Origin: Ralstonia sp. A12
GTDB lineage: Bacteria > Pseudomonadota > Gammaproteobacteria > Burkholderiales > Burkholderiaceae
Assembly (NCBI RefSeq): GCF_000801955.1
Contig: NZ_JSZO01000013.1
Coordinates: forward strand, 124,001 to 188,000
Length of the DNA stretch: 64,000 bases
Direction of reading: 5' to 3'
Shown: piece by piece, positions 35,711-45,646 of the stretch
Layout of the letters: every line of letters begins with the position of its first letter
How positions within the stretch are numbered: position 1 is the first letter of the stretch
Notes under the pieces: generated by a model
The model's database searches: none
The model's input: only the letters and a program-made list of their open reading frames with translations
What the model was told of the DNA's origin: nothing
Translations under genes and position numbers: made by a program

Positions 35711-37275
35711 GTCTCAGAGATTCCGGTACCGCCGCTGCGCAGGTAGCCGCGCAACTCGATGGGTTTGTCGTCGTCGACCCGCTTGAGGCGCACAGTCACG
35801 CGCCAGCCGCCGGTCGCGGTGTTGGGTTGGCCGAAGATCGATTCGATCTTGCCGTTGGCGTCTGCCGAGAACACCGGCTCGACCGCCGCATTGGGTGGCA
35901 GCTTGGCCAGCGCCGGACCTTCAAAGTCGACCACGAAGGCGATCGTGTCGTCGGGCTTGCGTTCATCCGGGCGCTTGGTCGTCCAGCCGTGCGAGCGGCG
36001 CGTCTGCGTGACCCACGACAGGGCCGGCTTCTTGTCGCCTTCCTTCTGCCACAGCAGGCGGTATTCCAGGTTGAACGGCTGTTGCGGCTTGGGCGGATTG
36101 TCCGGTACCCAGTAGGCGACCACGTTGTCGTTGGTCTCGTCGGGCGTCGGAATCTGCACGAGTTCCACGCGCCCGGCGCCCCATTTACCTACGGGCTCGA
36201 CCCAGGTGCTCGGGCGCAGTTCGTAGCGATCGCCGATCTCTTCATAGCTGGAGAACGCGCGGTCACGCTGCATCAGGCCGAAGCCGCCGGGGTTGGTGGT
36301 CGAGAACGAACTGACCAGCAAGCGCTTCGGATTGGTCAGCGGGCGCCAGATCCATTCACCGGTGCCGGAGAGCACCGACAGGCCGTCGGAGTCATGCACC
36401 TCGGGGCGGAAGTCCAGTGCAGAGGCCGGCTGGTTCTCGCCGAAGAAGAACATGCTGGTGAGCGGGGCGATCGCCAGCTTGCTGACGTTCTCACGCATGT
36501 AGACCTGTGCCTTCACGTCGACCACGGTGTCGGTGCCCGGCTTGATGACGAAGCGGTACGCACCCGTGGCGCGTCGCGAGTTCAGCAGCGCGTAGACCGT
36601 CAGCTCCTTGGCGTTGGCTGCCGGGCGCTCGATCCAGAAATCGGTGAAGCGGGGGAATTCCTCGCCGGAGTTGAGCGCGGTGTCGATGGCCAGGCCGCGT
36701 GCGGAGAGGCCGTAGACCTGGTTCTTGCCGATCGCGCGGAAGTAAGACGCGCCCAGGAAGACGATCACTTCGTCCTTGTACTTGGGCGTGTTCATTGCGT
36801 AGTGCACGCGGAAGCCGGCAAAGCCCAGATGCTGTAACTGCTTCGCGTCCAGCTTGACCGGGCCGTAGTCGAACAGGCGCGGGTCGAAGCGGATTTCGCG
36901 CACACCGGCCGGCGAGACCTCGTTGATCTTCACCGGCTGGTCGTAGTACGAGCCCTCGTGGAAGAAGCCGAGTTCGAACGGCAGCTTGTCTTTGCGCCAA
37001 TAGGCTTGATCCGACTTGAAGCGGATTTCGCGGTACTGGTCGTAGCGGAGTTCGCGCAACTGGCGCGGCAGCGTTTCGGCCGGGGCCTGGTACGGCTTGG
37101 TTGCCAGTTGCTTGGCGCGCACGGCCACGTCATTGAAGCCGAAGGCCAGCGCCGCGTGTGCCGAAGCCAGCGCCAGCAGACCCACGGCCAGCCGCGCGTA
37201 ACCCGCAACGGAGCGTGTCCGGCGAGGGCTGCTGGGGCGGCCGGAATGGAAGGGAACAGCGTCGGGAGTGTTCAA
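35683..37275 (-). CDS. opgG: Periplasmic glucan biosynthesis protein OpgG
   Basis: A protein of 530 residues. Long N-terminus with Sec signal ([19 protein letters not shown], about 26-44), then the MdoG domain ([45 protein letters not shown]-type, [38 protein letters not shown]) and a C-terminal Ig-like domain (about 400-525). OpgG acts in the periplasm on the glucan made by OpgH. The two genes overlap by 28 bases, the usual operon. Confidence 0.95.
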   Translation of the reverse strand: MNTPDAVPFHSGRPSSPRRTRSVAGYARLAVGLLALASAHAALAFGFNDVAVRAKQLATKPYQAPAETLPRQLRELRYDQYREIRFKSDQAYWRKDKLPFELGFFHEGSYYDQPVKINEVSPAGVREIRFDPRLFDYGPVKLDAKQLQHLGFAGFRVHYAMNTPKYKDEVIVFLGASYFRAIGKNQVYGLSARGLAIDTALNSGEEFPRFTDFWIERPAANAKELTVYALLNSRRATGAYRFVIKPGTDTVVDVKAQVYMRENVSKLAIAPLTSMFFFGENQPASALDFRPEVHDSDGLSVLSGTGEWIWRPLTNPKRLLVSSFSTTNPGGFGLMQRDRAFSSYEEIGDRYELRPSTWVEPVGKWGAGRVELVQIPTPDETNDNVVAYWVPDNPPKPQQPFNLEYRLLWQKEGDKKPALSWVTQTRRSHGWTTKRPDERKPDDTIAFVVDFEGPALAKLPPNAAVEPVFSADANGKIESIFGQPNTATGGWRVTVRLKRVDDDKPIELRGYLRSGGTGISETWSYLLPPG

Positions 37276-37580
37276 AATGAGATCGCGTACTGTGCGGCAG
37301 GTTGGGAGAGGTGTGATGCTTGGGCCTGCCGATCATTCGTCTGTGCCCCCGGGATTTTACCCGCCGGACCTTTGCGAGATCAAAACCGGCAACATTTTGA
37401 TAACGTTTCCGCCGGTATCCGGCTGATAACCACGTCAAGTTGCGTGTAAACCTCGTCTTTTCGTTGGGCCAACCTTTCGGGTGAGGGAACGCGGCCCCAC
37501 CCATCGGGTCAGAACGGCGTTCGCCATCGCCCACTCTGCGAGCGTGGCACACTCTCGGCTCTTTCCCTCATGGAGTTCGC
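37276..37580. other. Intergenic region between opgG and a divergent exported-protein gene
   Basis: About 305 bases without a gene, holding both divergent promoters. The AT-richer part acattttgataacgtttccg (37391-37410) is a plausible promoter/regulator zone; no named operator is recognised. Confidence 0.4.
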
Positions 37581-38303
37581 ATGACTTGCTGGACGCGCGG
37601 CGCGGTAGCGCTCGTTTTCTCGACCTCGCTGCTGGTACCGGTGGCGTTTGCCGCACCTGCGGCCAAGGCGGCACCGAAGGCGGAGGCGCCGGCCAAGGCG
37701 GTGCGCGATCCGGGCGACGTGGCGGTGCTGCTCGACGCTTTCCCGCTCGGCAAGCCGCTGCGCAAGCTGCCCTCGTGCGAGGACGTGCGCAGTGCAGGCG
37801 GCAAGGATGTCTCCGAATACTGCTCCGACACGCTGGAATCGCACGGCCGCACGCGCTCGCTGGGTGTGCCGTCGGGCAAGCGCCCTGAGTTGATGGACGG
37901 CCCGCAGGCCGTGCTGCTGATTGATCAGGATGGCAACATCGCCGGCATGTTCGTGCCCACGCGTGGTGTCGATACGGAGCAGCGCGTGTTCCAGGCGCTG
38001 TCGGATCGCTATGGCAAGCCCGCGCAGGAAGGCAAGGCGGCGCTCAAGCTGAAGTCGGGCAAGACCGTTGATTCGCTGCGTGCGCGCTGGGCCGGCCAAC
38101 AGACCATCGTGACGATGTACGCGATTCCGGAAGAGCCGCAGAACGGTACGGTGGAATTCCTCTGGTCGCCGCGCGCCGGTGCGGTCATGGATCAGATGCG
38201 CGCAGAGGTGGACCCGGATGCGCCGAAGCCGGCTTCCGGCGTGGCGGCTTCTGCGCCTGCCGCAGCCAACAAACCTGCAGCAGGGAAGCCCGCGTCACAG
38301 TAG
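37581..38303 (+). CDS. Exported protein of unknown function
   Basis: A protein of 240 residues, start with ggag 6 bases upstream. Signal WTRGAVALVFSTSLLVPVAFA. The mature part begins with an Ala/Lys/Pro-rich stretch, then one domain (about 42-200: VAVLLDAFPLGKPLRKLPSC, GPQAVLLIDQDGNIAGMFVP, VFQALSDRYGKPAQEG) and ends in an Ala/Pro-rich tail. Two Cys (about 63 and 77) could form a disulphide. I do not recognise the family. Confidence 0.75.
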   Translation: MTCWTRGAVALVFSTSLLVPVAFAAPAAKAAPKAEAPAKAVRDPGDVAVLLDAFPLGKPLRKLPSCEDVRSAGGKDVSEYCSDTLESHGRTRSLGVPSGKRPELMDGPQAVLLIDQDGNIAGMFVPTRGVDTEQRVFQALSDRYGKPAQEGKAALKLKSGKTVDSLRARWAGQQTIVTMYAIPEEPQNGTVEFLWSPRAGAVMDQMRAEVDPDAPKPASGVAASAPAAANKPAAGKPASQ

Positions 38304-38427
38304 TGAGCTTACGGACACACGCTCGTAGTGTTCCGTTACATCCCTTACACCCGCATGACCCCGGCGTCGCCCGCGCCGGCTTATAACGTCCGCATGGCCT
38401 CATTGGAGGGGCCAAAGGACGCTAATC

Positions 38428-38607
38428 ATGAAAATCGTGGCTCTGGCCCTGTTGGCCGCGACGCTTGGGGGTTGTGCGGTGTATCCGGCACCGGTGGCGG
38501 TCGCGCCTGCACCGGTCTATGCGGCTCCAGCCTATCCGGCTTACTACGGCGGTTACGGCTATTGGGGGCCGTCGGTCTACTTCAACTACCACGGCGGACG
38601 CCGTTGA
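38428..38607 (+). CDS. Small lipoprotein (59 residues), proline/tyrosine-rich
   Basis: MKIVALALLAATLGGC is a clean lipoprotein signal with Cys16. The mature 44 residues are almost all Pro, Ala, Val, Tyr and Gly (VYPAPVAVAPAPVY, YYGGYGYWGPSVYFNY). It resembles the mature composition of the protein at 32621-32932. It ends 26 bases before the ubiX stop on the other strand. No function known. Confidence 0.75.
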   Translation: MKIVALALLAATLGGCAVYPAPVAVAPAPVYAAPAYPAYYGGYGYWGPSVYFNYHGGRR

Positions 38608-38632
38608 TCAGCCGCCAGGCCGTGTACGGACC

Positions 38633-39268
38633 TTAATCCGCTGAACGCAGCCCCGGCCAGCCCGGCGCCAGCGTCTGCGGCAGGCCCAGCAGGTCGAGCA
38701 CGCGCCCGACTGTGTGGTCGACCAGGTCGTCGATGGTCTTGGGGCGCTGATAGAAACCGGGCACGGGCGGGAAGACGATGCCGCCCATCTCGGTGACGGC
38801 CGTCATGTTGCGCAGGTGTGCCAGATTCAGCGGCGTTTCGCGCACCATGAGGATCAGGCGACGGCGCTCCTTGAGCGTGACGTCGGCTGCGCGGGCGATG
38901 AGGTTGTCCGACAGCCCATGCGCGACGGCCGCCAGCGTCCGCATCGAACACGGCGCCACCACCATTGCCTCGGCAGAAAACGAACCGCTGGCGATGGTCG
39001 CGCCGATGTCGCGCACGTTGTGCACCACGTGCGCGAGCGCTTCCACTTCTTCACGCGTCATGTGCAGCTCGTGCTGCACATTCATCAGCCCTGCGGGCGA
39101 CATCAGCAGGTGCGATTCCACCCCCGCTGATTCACGCAGTTCTTGCAGCACCTGCAGCAGCCGCACACCGTAGATCGCCCCCGACGCCCCCGTGATCGCC
39201 ACGATGATGCGGCGCATGCGCTGCGCATCACCTGCGGCGGACTGGGCTGAGGTTGTGGGCGAGGTCAC
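38633..39268 (-). CDS. ubiX: Flavin prenyltransferase UbiX
   Basis: A protein of 211 residues from GTG 39268; an ATG at 39217 would give 194 residues, nearer the family norm, so the start is uncertain. Motifs: RRIIVAITGASGAIYGVRLL (FMN-binding loop), VVAPCSMRTLAAVAHGLSDN, LILMVRETPLNLAHLRNM (substrate site), PPVPGFYQRPKTIDDLVDH. It makes prenylated FMN for UbiD-type decarboxylases, needed in ubiquinone synthesis. Follows grxD on the same strand. Confidence 0.94.
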   Translation of the reverse strand: MTSPTTSAQSAAGDAQRMRRIIVAITGASGAIYGVRLLQVLQELRESAGVESHLLMSPAGLMNVQHELHMTREEVEALAHVVHNVRDIGATIASGSFSAEAMVVAPCSMRTLAAVAHGLSDNLIARAADVTLKERRRLILMVRETPLNLAHLRNMTAVTEMGGIVFPPVPGFYQRPKTIDDLVDHTVGRVLDLLGLPQTLAPGWPGLRSAD

Positions 39269-39307
39269 GCTGAAATGCGCACGCTGAAATGAGGACGCGT
39301 AGGGCGA

Positions 39308-39619
39308 TCAGGCCGCCAGCAGCGGCTGCAGTTCGCCGCTCTGGTACATCTCCATCATGATGTCCGAGCCGCCGATGAATTCGCCCTTGACGTAGAGCTG
39401 CGGAATGGTCGGCCAGTTGGCGTAGTCCTTGATGCCCTGGCGGATTTCTTCATCTTCCAGCACGTTGACGGTGTGCGGCTGGTCCACGCCGCAGGCCTTC
39501 AGGATCTGGATGGCGCGGCCCGAGAAGCCGCACATCGGAAATTGCGCCGTGCCCTTCATGAAGAGGACGACAGGGTGGCCTTTGACGATCTGGTCGATCT
39601 TTTCGTGCGTGGTGCTCAT
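39308..39619 (-). CDS. grxD: Monothiol glutaredoxin (Grx4/GrxD type)
   Basis: A protein of 103 residues from ATG 39619 (MSTTHEKIDQIV). The active site is CGFS (Cys30-Ser33) within VVLFMKGTAQFPMCGFSG, with TVNVLEDEEIRQGIKDYANW, PTIPQLYVKGEFIGGSDI and the TVP-like cis-Pro loop. CGFS glutaredoxins carry or deliver [2Fe-2S] clusters. Next to prmC/prfA/hemA as in other Burkholderiales. Confidence 0.95.
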   Translation of the reverse strand: MSTTHEKIDQIVKGHPVVLFMKGTAQFPMCGFSGRAIQILKACGVDQPHTVNVLEDEEIRQGIKDYANWPTIPQLYVKGEFIGGSDIMMEMYQSGELQPLLAA

Positions 39620-39709
39620 GGGGAGACTCGATTCAGTGAGGGATGAGCAGGGCTGCTGCATCCGCATTGGAAAACCTGTCTATTTTAGCGAGATTCGGCC
39701 TGCGCCGTT

Positions 39710-40573
39710 TCAGGCAGGGCGTCGTCCGCCGCTGCAGCGGTCGTTGCCTGCCAGATCCTGTGCGGTGAAGACATCGGCAAAGCCTGCTTCCGTCAGCAAC
39801 GCGCGTACGGCTTCGCCCTGGTCGTAGCCGTGTTCGAGCAGCAGCCAGCCGTTGGCGGCCAAGCGCGCCGGGGCGCCGTTGATGAGAGTGCGCAAATGCC
39901 GCAGGCCGTCATCATGATCGGTGAGGGCGCCAGCGGGTTCGAAGCGCAGATCGCCCTGGCCGAGGTGTTCGTCGGTGGCGGCGATGTACGGCGGGTTGCT
40001 GACGATCAGGGCGAAGACGTGCGGGGCGTCAGCCTCTGCCAGCGCGCCGTACCAATCGCCCAGTGCGGCATGCAGGTTCGTGGCGCCGAGCGCTTGCGCG
40101 TTACCCATTGCCACGGCGAGTGCATCTGCTGATGCATCGGTGGCCCACACGCGTGCATCGCGCCGTGCCAGCGCAATGGTGATGGCGATGATGCCGCTGC
40201 CGGTGCCAAGGTCCAGTACGTCCGGCGCATCGCGGTCTTCGATGCGATCCAGTGCTTGCTCGACCAGCAGCTCCGTATCCGGGCGCGGGATCAGCACGGC
40301 TGGCGTGACGCGGAACATGCGGCCGAAGAACTCACGCTCGCCCAGCAGATAGGCCATTGGCTCGCCAGCCAGACGGCGTGCGGCCAGTTCGGCCAAGTGC
40401 ATGCGCATGGCGCTATCGATGGGGTTCGTGTCTTGTGTGATCAGTTGTACGCGCGACAGGCCGGTCACGTGGGAGACCAGCATGCGTGCCTCGAGTGCGG
40501 GCAGGCCGCTGCGGGCCAGCACAGTCAAGGCGTCTGCAATGGTGGAAAGCGAATCGGGCGAGAGCACGGACAC
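39710..40573 (-). CDS. prmC: Peptide chain release factor N5-glutamine methyltransferase PrmC
   Basis: A protein of about 287 residues. The frame is open from a TTG at 40603; I prefer the GTG at 40573 (VSVLSPDSLSTIADAL). SAM site VLDLGTGSGIIAITIALAR and catalytic NPPY in LIVSNPPYIAATDEHLG are intact; GEREFFGRMFRVTPAVLIPRPD-type region precedes. It methylates the Gln of the GGQ motif of release factors, fitting its place after prfA on the same strand. Confidence 0.93.
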   Translation of the reverse strand: MSVLSPDSLSTIADALTVLARSGLPALEARMLVSHVTGLSRVQLITQDTNPIDSAMRMHLAELAARRLAGEPMAYLLGEREFFGRMFRVTPAVLIPRPDTELLVEQALDRIEDRDAPDVLDLGTGSGIIAITIALARRDARVWATDASADALAVAMGNAQALGATNLHAALGDWYGALAEADAPHVFALIVSNPPYIAATDEHLGQGDLRFEPAGALTDHDDGLRHLRTLINGAPARLAANGWLLLEHGYDQGEAVRALLTEAGFADVFTAQDLAGNDRCSGGRRPA

Positions 40574-40602
40574 GGTGCGGGGAATGCGTAATCGGGTCGC
40601 CA

Positions 40603-40641
40603 AAATAACACGGGCCCGCGCGGTGTGGCGCGGGCCCGTGC
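40603..40641. terminator. Strong hairpin between prmC and the lipoprotein gene
   Basis: Stem cacgggcccgcgc / gcgcgggcccgtg (13 pairs), loop ggtgtg. On the minus strand it is followed by ttattttgg, ending the lipoprotein transcript. Confidence 0.85.
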
Positions 40642-40663
40642 GAGGCGAGGTGCGGTAGGCGGC

Positions 40664-41002
40664 TTAGGGCTTCTTGGCGCCTTCGACTTCCTTGGTGGTG
40701 GCGTCGATGGCCTTGTTCGCGGCGTCCTGGCCGGCAGCCATGGCACTCGATACCGCTGCCTTGGTGTTGGATGCGGCGTCGAGGATGCTGGTCTTGGCCG
40801 CATCCTTGGCTTGGTCGGCGGCCTCGGTGGCCTTGCCGGCTGCATTGCTGGCACTGTCAACGGCGCTCTTGGCCGCATCGGCCGATTGCTGGATCGCGGC
40901 CTTGGCGGCGTCGGCCGGGGCTGCGTCCTTCTTGTCGCAGGCGGCCAGGCCGAAGGCTACGGTGGCGGCCAGTGCGAGGGCCAATGCGTTGGTGGTCTTC
41001 AT
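40664..41002 (-). CDS. Alanine-rich lipoprotein, helical repeats
   Basis: A protein of 112 residues from ATG 41002, with gaggag about 6 bases upstream. MKTTNALALALAATVAFGLAAC is a lipoprotein signal (Cys22). The rest is one long amphipathic helix of Ala, Lys, Asp and Ser repeats (AADAAKSAVDSA, AGKATEAADQAKDAAKTS), like late-embryogenesis-abundant or Lpp-type coiled coils. Probably a periplasmic structural or stress lipoprotein; function unknown. Separate transcript between prfA and prmC. Confidence 0.8.
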   Translation of the reverse strand: MKTTNALALALAATVAFGLAACDKKDAAPADAAKAAIQQSADAAKSAVDSASNAAGKATEAADQAKDAAKTSILDAASNTKAAVSSAMAAGQDAANKAIDATTKEVEGAKKP

Positions 41003-41182
41003 GCTTCTCCTCTCCAGAAATCGATTGCGTTGCAGGGCTCGGGGGGCGGTGGCTGTGCACATCTCCGCGCACAGACAACCGGAATCGATTATAGGAATGC
41101 CGCCCCCGCGTGCCACCGCGCAAAGCTGTATCAAACGCAAGCGGATGTTACGGGGTGAGCGCTTTTTAACAATCAGCCGCGA

Positions 41183-42265
41183 TCAGGCATCCTCGCCCAG
41201 CGCGGCAAGCTGTTCGGCCTGATGCTCGGCAGCCAGCGCGCCCACGAGTTCTTCCATGTCGCCATCCATGATCGCGTCGATCTTGTACAGCGTCAGGTTG
41301 ATGCGGTGATCGGTCACGCGGCCCTGCGGGAAGTTGTACGTGCGGATGCGATCCGAACGATCGCCCGAGCCGATCAGGCTCTTGCGGGCGCTGGCTTCCT
41401 TGGCCTGTGCCTCGCGCTCCTGGCGGTCCTTCAGGCGCGCGGCCAGGACCTGCATGGCGCGGTCCTTGTTGCGGTGCTGGCTGCGGTCGTCCTGGCACTC
41501 CACCACCAGGCCGGTCGGCAGGTGGGTAATGCGCACGGCCGAATCCGTCTTGTTGATGTGCTGACCGCCCGCACCGGACGCGCGGAAGGTGTCGATGCGC
41601 AGGTCGGCCGGATTGATCTGGATGTCGGCCAGCGCATCGGCCTCAGGCATGATCGCCACAGTGCAGGCGGAGGTGTGGATGCGCCCCTGTGCCTCGGTGG
41701 CCGGCACGCGCTGCACACGGTGGCCGCCCGATTCGAACTTCAGCCGCGAATACGCGCCTTCGCCCACGAGCCGCGCGATCACTTCCTTGTAGCCCCCCAG
41801 ATCCGACGCCGATTCGCTCACGATCTCCACCTGCCAGCGCTGGCGCTCGGCAAAGCGTGTGTACATGCGCAAGAGGTCTCCCGCGAAGAGCGCAGATTCA
41901 TCGCCGCCCGTACCGGCGCGGATTTCCACGAAGATGTTGCGGTGGTCGTTCGGGTCTTTGGGCAGCAGCAGGCGCTGCAGTTCGCCTTCGAGCGATTCCA
42001 GCCGTTCGCGCGCAGCGCCGAGTTCATCCTCAGCAAACGCCTTCATGTCCGGATCGGCCAGCAGTTCCTGCGCGGTGGCAATGTCGCCCTCGGCCTGCTT
42101 CCATGCCGCGAATTGCGCGACCACGGGTTCCAGCTCGGCGTGTTCACGCGTGAGTTTGCGGTACTGGTCGAGGTTGGCGGTGGCGTCTTCACGCGCGAGC
42201 AGCGCGTTGATTTCGATGATGCGCTCGGCCAGTTGGTCGAGCTTGGACAGCATGCTGGGCTTCAT
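41183..42265 (-). CDS. prfA: Peptide chain release factor 1
   Basis: A protein of 360 residues, the RF1 length. Stop-codon recognition motif PAT (188-190, in [15 protein letters not shown]) distinguishes it from RF2. Catalytic GGQ is at 233-235 ([15 protein letters not shown]). Reads UAA/UAG and releases the peptide. Lies 98 bases after hemA on the same strand, the classical hemA-prfA-prmC order, here with a lipoprotein gene inserted before prmC. Confidence 0.97.
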   Translation of the reverse strand: MKPSMLSKLDQLAERIIEINALLAREDATANLDQYRKLTREHAELEPVVAQFAAWKQAEGDIATAQELLADPDMKAFAEDELGAARERLESLEGELQRLLLPKDPNDHRNIFVEIRAGTGGDESALFAGDLLRMYTRFAERQRWQVEIVSESASDLGGYKEVIARLVGEGAYSRLKFESGGHRVQRVPATEAQGRIHTSACTVAIMPEADALADIQINPADLRIDTFRASGAGGQHINKTDSAVRITHLPTGLVVECQDDRSQHRNKDRAMQVLAARLKDRQEREAQAKEASARKSLIGSGDRSDRIRTYNFPQGRVTDHRINLTLYKIDAIMDGDMEELVGALAAEHQAEQLAALGEDA

Positions 42266-42363
42266 TCGGGCAGTCGCAGAAGGAAACGCTGAGGGCGAAG
42301 GCGGCGCATGATACCGCGCCGGAAATTGCGCGCCAGGGCAGCGCGCATGCGACGCAACGGGCG

Positions 42364-43671
42364 CTAGCGCTCGGAGTGGCTGGACTGGCGGAACAGCGCC
42401 GGCAGCAGATCGATGAGCTGTTCGCGGCCTTCGCCCTGCGCGTGGTTGAGCGCATGCGTCGGGCCATGGAGGAATTTCTTGGTCAGCGCTTGCGACAGCG
42501 CTTCGAGCACCAGCGCCGGGTCATCGCCGCGCGCGAGCATGCGCTGGGCGCGTTCCAGCTCGCCCTGGCGCAATACCTCGGCTTGCGAGTGCAAGTCGCG
42601 GATCACGGGCACCACGCTGCGCGCATCGAGCCAGTGCATGAAGTTCTGCACACGCGTCTCGATGATGGCCTCGGCCTGCGCCACGGCAGCCTGCCGCAGC
42701 GCATTGCCCTCGCGCACGATGGCGCCGAGGTCGTCCACGGTGTAGAGGAAGATGTCGGACAGGCGTGCGACTTCGGGTTCGATGTCGCGCGGCACGGCCA
42801 GGTCGACCATGAACATCGGGCGGTGGCGGCGCTGCTTGATGGCGCGTTCCACAGCGCCCAGGCCGATGATGGGCAGCGTGCTGGCCGTGCACGAGACGAC
42901 GATGTCGAACTCGGCCAGCTTGGTCGGCAGTTCGGCCAGGCGTACGGCGTGGGCGTTCAGGCCCTGGTTCGACAGCGCTTCGGCCAGCTTCTCGCCGCGC
43001 TCCAGCGTGCGGTTGGCGATCACCACCTCGCGCGGCTTTTGTGCGGCGAAGTGGGTGGCGCACAGTTCGATCATCTCGCCGGCGCCGATGAACAGCACGC
43101 GCTGCTCGGCAATCGATTCGAAGATGCGCTGCGCCAGGCGCACGGCGGCAGCGGCCATCGACACAGAATGCGCGCCGATCTCCGTCGTGCCACGCACTTC
43201 CTTGGCGACTGCGAAGGTGCGCTGGAATAGCTGATTCAGGTACGTGCCCAGCGCGCCGGCCTCGGTGGCGGTGCGCACGGCGTCTTTCATCTGGCCGAGG
43301 ATCTGCGTCTCGCCCAGCACCATCGAATCGAGCCCGCTGGCCACGCGAAACGCGTGACGCACGGCCAGCGACTGACCCAGCGAATACACGTGGGGCGCAA
43401 GTTCGCCTGGGTCGATGTTGTGGTGGTGGGCCAACCAGCGGATCGCGTGCTCGTGCGCGGTGTCTTCGGGCAGGTTGCCGTCGGTGGCGCAGTACAGCTC
43501 GGTGCGATTGCAGGTGGACAGGATGGCTGCCTCGGCCGTGCTCTTGCGGTGCGGCAGGTGCTGGCGCAGCGTGGCCAGCGCGGGCTGAAGCTGCTCGAGC
43601 GGAAACGCCACCTTCTCGCGCAGGGAAAGCGGCGCAGTGTGGTGGTTGATTCCGAGAGTCAGCAACTGCAT
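42364..43671 (-). CDS. hemA: Glutamyl-tRNA reductase
   Basis: A protein of 435 residues from ATG 43671 ([20 protein letters not shown]). Catalytic Cys54 in [15 protein letters not shown]-binding part [20 protein letters not shown]-type region ([11 protein letters not shown]), [30 protein letters not shown]-terminal dimerisation helices. First step of tetrapyrrole synthesis from Glu-tRNA. First gene of the hemA-prfA group. Confidence 0.97.
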   Translation of the reverse strand: MQLLTLGINHHTAPLSLREKVAFPLEQLQPALATLRQHLPHRKSTAEAAILSTCNRTELYCATDGNLPEDTAHEHAIRWLAHHHNIDPGELAPHVYSLGQSLAVRHAFRVASGLDSMVLGETQILGQMKDAVRTATEAGALGTYLNQLFQRTFAVAKEVRGTTEIGAHSVSMAAAAVRLAQRIFESIAEQRVLFIGAGEMIELCATHFAAQKPREVVIANRTLERGEKLAEALSNQGLNAHAVRLAELPTKLAEFDIVVSCTASTLPIIGLGAVERAIKQRRHRPMFMVDLAVPRDIEPEVARLSDIFLYTVDDLGAIVREGNALRQAAVAQAEAIIETRVQNFMHWLDARSVVPVIRDLHSQAEVLRQGELERAQRMLARGDDPALVLEALSQALTKKFLHGPTHALNHAQGEGREQLIDLLPALFRQSSHSER

Positions 43672-43915
43672 GTGGGGCGGCCGGTTAAGAATGAACGGCA
43701 CGAATTTTGAGCACCCACGATTATAACGCCGGCCCCGACGCTCGGCAGGGTACAGGGCCATCAGGGCGTGGTTGGGTGTCAAAATGTTGGTTATGCGTCA
43801 CCTTGTGGCGAGTGCGTTGCGGTGGCCTTCCGTGTGGTTTTCCGCCCAGCCTTGCGCTAAGGTACGCGTCCAATTGAATCGCGGAATCGCGCACGGCAAT
43901 ACGGAGAACAGGCAA

Positions 43916-44164
43916 ATGGGGTGGATCGCGCCGCTATGGATTGGGCTGGCAGTGGGCGCTGCGGCACGTTGGCTGCATCCGAGCGGCAAGCGCCTTGGGT
44001 GGCTGGCCGCGCTGCTGGCTGGGGTGATCGGGGCATTGGTTGGCTACTACGGCGGCCAGTTTGCGCACCTGTATGCCGATGGACAAATCATGGCGTGGAC
44101 AGCTGCGGTGATCGGCGCGATGGTCGCGCCGGCTGCATGGGGTTTGCTGCGGGGCGGCCGTTGA
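43916..44164 (+). CDS. Small membrane protein of transglycosylase-associated (GlsB/YeaQ-like) size
   Basis: A protein of 82 residues; acggagaa precedes the ATG by 8 bases. Three hydrophobic segments (IAPLWIGLAVGAAARWL, LGWLAALLAGVIGALVGYYG, MAWTAAVIGAMVAPAAWGLL) with the glycine spacing of GlsB/YeaQ/YmgE-type proteins. Function unknown, inner membrane. Its stop overlaps the next start (tgatg), so the two are translated together. Confidence 0.65.
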   Translation: MGWIAPLWIGLAVGAAARWLHPSGKRLGWLAALLAGVIGALVGYYGGQFAHLYADGQIMAWTAAVIGAMVAPAAWGLLRGGR

Positions 44165-45573
44165 TGCGGCGTGCGCAGCTAGCTGGCCTGGTCATGGCCG
44201 GGGCGATGCTGCTGGGCCTGCCGGTGGCCAGCCAGGCCTATACGGTGCGAAGCTGCACCGAGTATTGGTATCCGCCTGCCAAGCCTGGGCAATCCATTTC
44301 TGATCTGCGGCCGGAGCGCACGAACGCTTGCCAGAAACATGCGATCGAGATGCGCAGTGACCGCTTTGGCGTGATCGACGGCCAGGGCTATTTCATCACC
44401 ACCGACGTGAACACGTCGCTGGCCTGTCCCCACTCGTCGGGGCCGGCGCCCAATTTCAACTGCCTGATCCCTGCACCGCTGCGCCGCAACGAGGTCACCG
44501 AGACCCGCAACTACTACCGGCTCACGGCGCAGGGCGCGAGCCTGCGCCCGCTGGGCCAGGGCTATGCGACCGATGGCCGCATGGTGTTCTCGTACACCTC
44601 GCCGATCCAGGGCGCGGATGCCGCCAGCTTCCAGGTCTTCACGCCGCAAGGCGCAGCCGCCGATGCCGCCTGGGCGCGCGACCGTGCCCGCATCTACCAC
44701 GATGAGACGCCGGTGGCCGGCATGGTGCCCGGCCCGGTGGAGGTGTTCGACGGCAGGTTCGCCGTGAACGGCGGCCGGGTGTATGAACTCGACGCGCTCG
44801 ACGGCGTCAAGCCGCGCCCCGATGTGCGCCCGAACCTGACGGTGCTGGCCTTTGCGCTGCCGCTCTACGACAACATCATCAGCGACGGCCAGCGCATCTA
44901 CGTGCGAGGCAAGCCGCTGGACGGCGTGCGCGCGGCCACGTTCCAGATGCTGCCGTCGACTTGTCCGGTGCCGGGCCTGCCCGACCTGCAATGCCGGAAC
45001 ACACTCACACGCAACACCATCGCCGCGCACTTCCTCATCGCCCGCAGCGGCAACGACATTCTGTATTTCGGCGAGATCTACAAGGTCGTGCGGATCCGCA
45101 ACGCGCCGGATTTCGTCTACTTCCAGCTCGACGGCAGCGACGAGCTGCTGGGCATCGGCGGCCATCGCGTGTTCCAGCTTGAGGCGATGGGCACGGCACT
45201 GGGCGATACCGAGGTCAGCCGTGCGTATGTCGGCCGTCTGAGCGGGCCGGTGGCCGGTTACCTTGCCGACGAGGTGGGTTTCTTCTCGATGCATGATCTC
45301 GCGCGCAGCGGCAGCCTGCTGTGCGGACAGGTGGCCGACCTGGCCTGGCCCGAGCGCGACGGCGTGCCGCGTTTCGGCCCGCTGCGCCGGCTGCCTGATG
45401 CGCAGGTGCCCGCCGGCTTCAAGGTTGCGTTCGAGAACGCGCGCTACCGCTACCTGTTTGCCAGCCCACAGCAGTCGACCGAGCTCGACACCGTGATCGA
45501 TCTGCGTGACGGCCGCCGCATGCAGGCCGGCTGGTGCGGAGAGGGCATTCAGCCGCAGGTGGTGCGACGTTAG
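44164..45573 (+). CDS. Exported DKNYY-like protein of unknown function
   Basis: A protein of 469 residues; ATG overlaps the stop of the preceding gene. Signal LAGLVMAGAMLLGLPVASQA. The mature part has repeated beta units with a visible pattern of 'act/coloured text' type: YATDGRMVFSYTSPIQGADA, WARDRARIYHDETPVAGMVP, SDGQRIYVRGKPLDGVRAA, NDILYFGEIYKVV. These resemble DKNYY-type beta-propeller-like repeats of exported proteins. Role unknown; periplasmic or surface. Confidence 0.7.
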   Translation: MRRAQLAGLVMAGAMLLGLPVASQAYTVRSCTEYWYPPAKPGQSISDLRPERTNACQKHAIEMRSDRFGVIDGQGYFITTDVNTSLACPHSSGPAPNFNCLIPAPLRRNEVTETRNYYRLTAQGASLRPLGQGYATDGRMVFSYTSPIQGADAASFQVFTPQGAAADAAWARDRARIYHDETPVAGMVPGPVEVFDGRFAVNGGRVYELDALDGVKPRPDVRPNLTVLAFALPLYDNIISDGQRIYVRGKPLDGVRAATFQMLPSTCPVPGLPDLQCRNTLTRNTIAAHFLIARSGNDILYFGEIYKVVRIRNAPDFVYFQLDGSDELLGIGGHRVFQLEAMGTALGDTEVSRAYVGRLSGPVAGYLADEVGFFSMHDLARSGSLLCGQVADLAWPERDGVPRFGPLRRLPDAQVPAGFKVAFENARYRYLFASPQQSTELDTVIDLRDGRRMQAGWCGEGIQPQVVRR

Positions 45574-45646
45574 AACGCTGAGCGTGGTTAACCGCCGTTA
45601 ACATCGCTTTGCTATCGTGGCGCGCTTTCCACAAGGCGCGCCAACC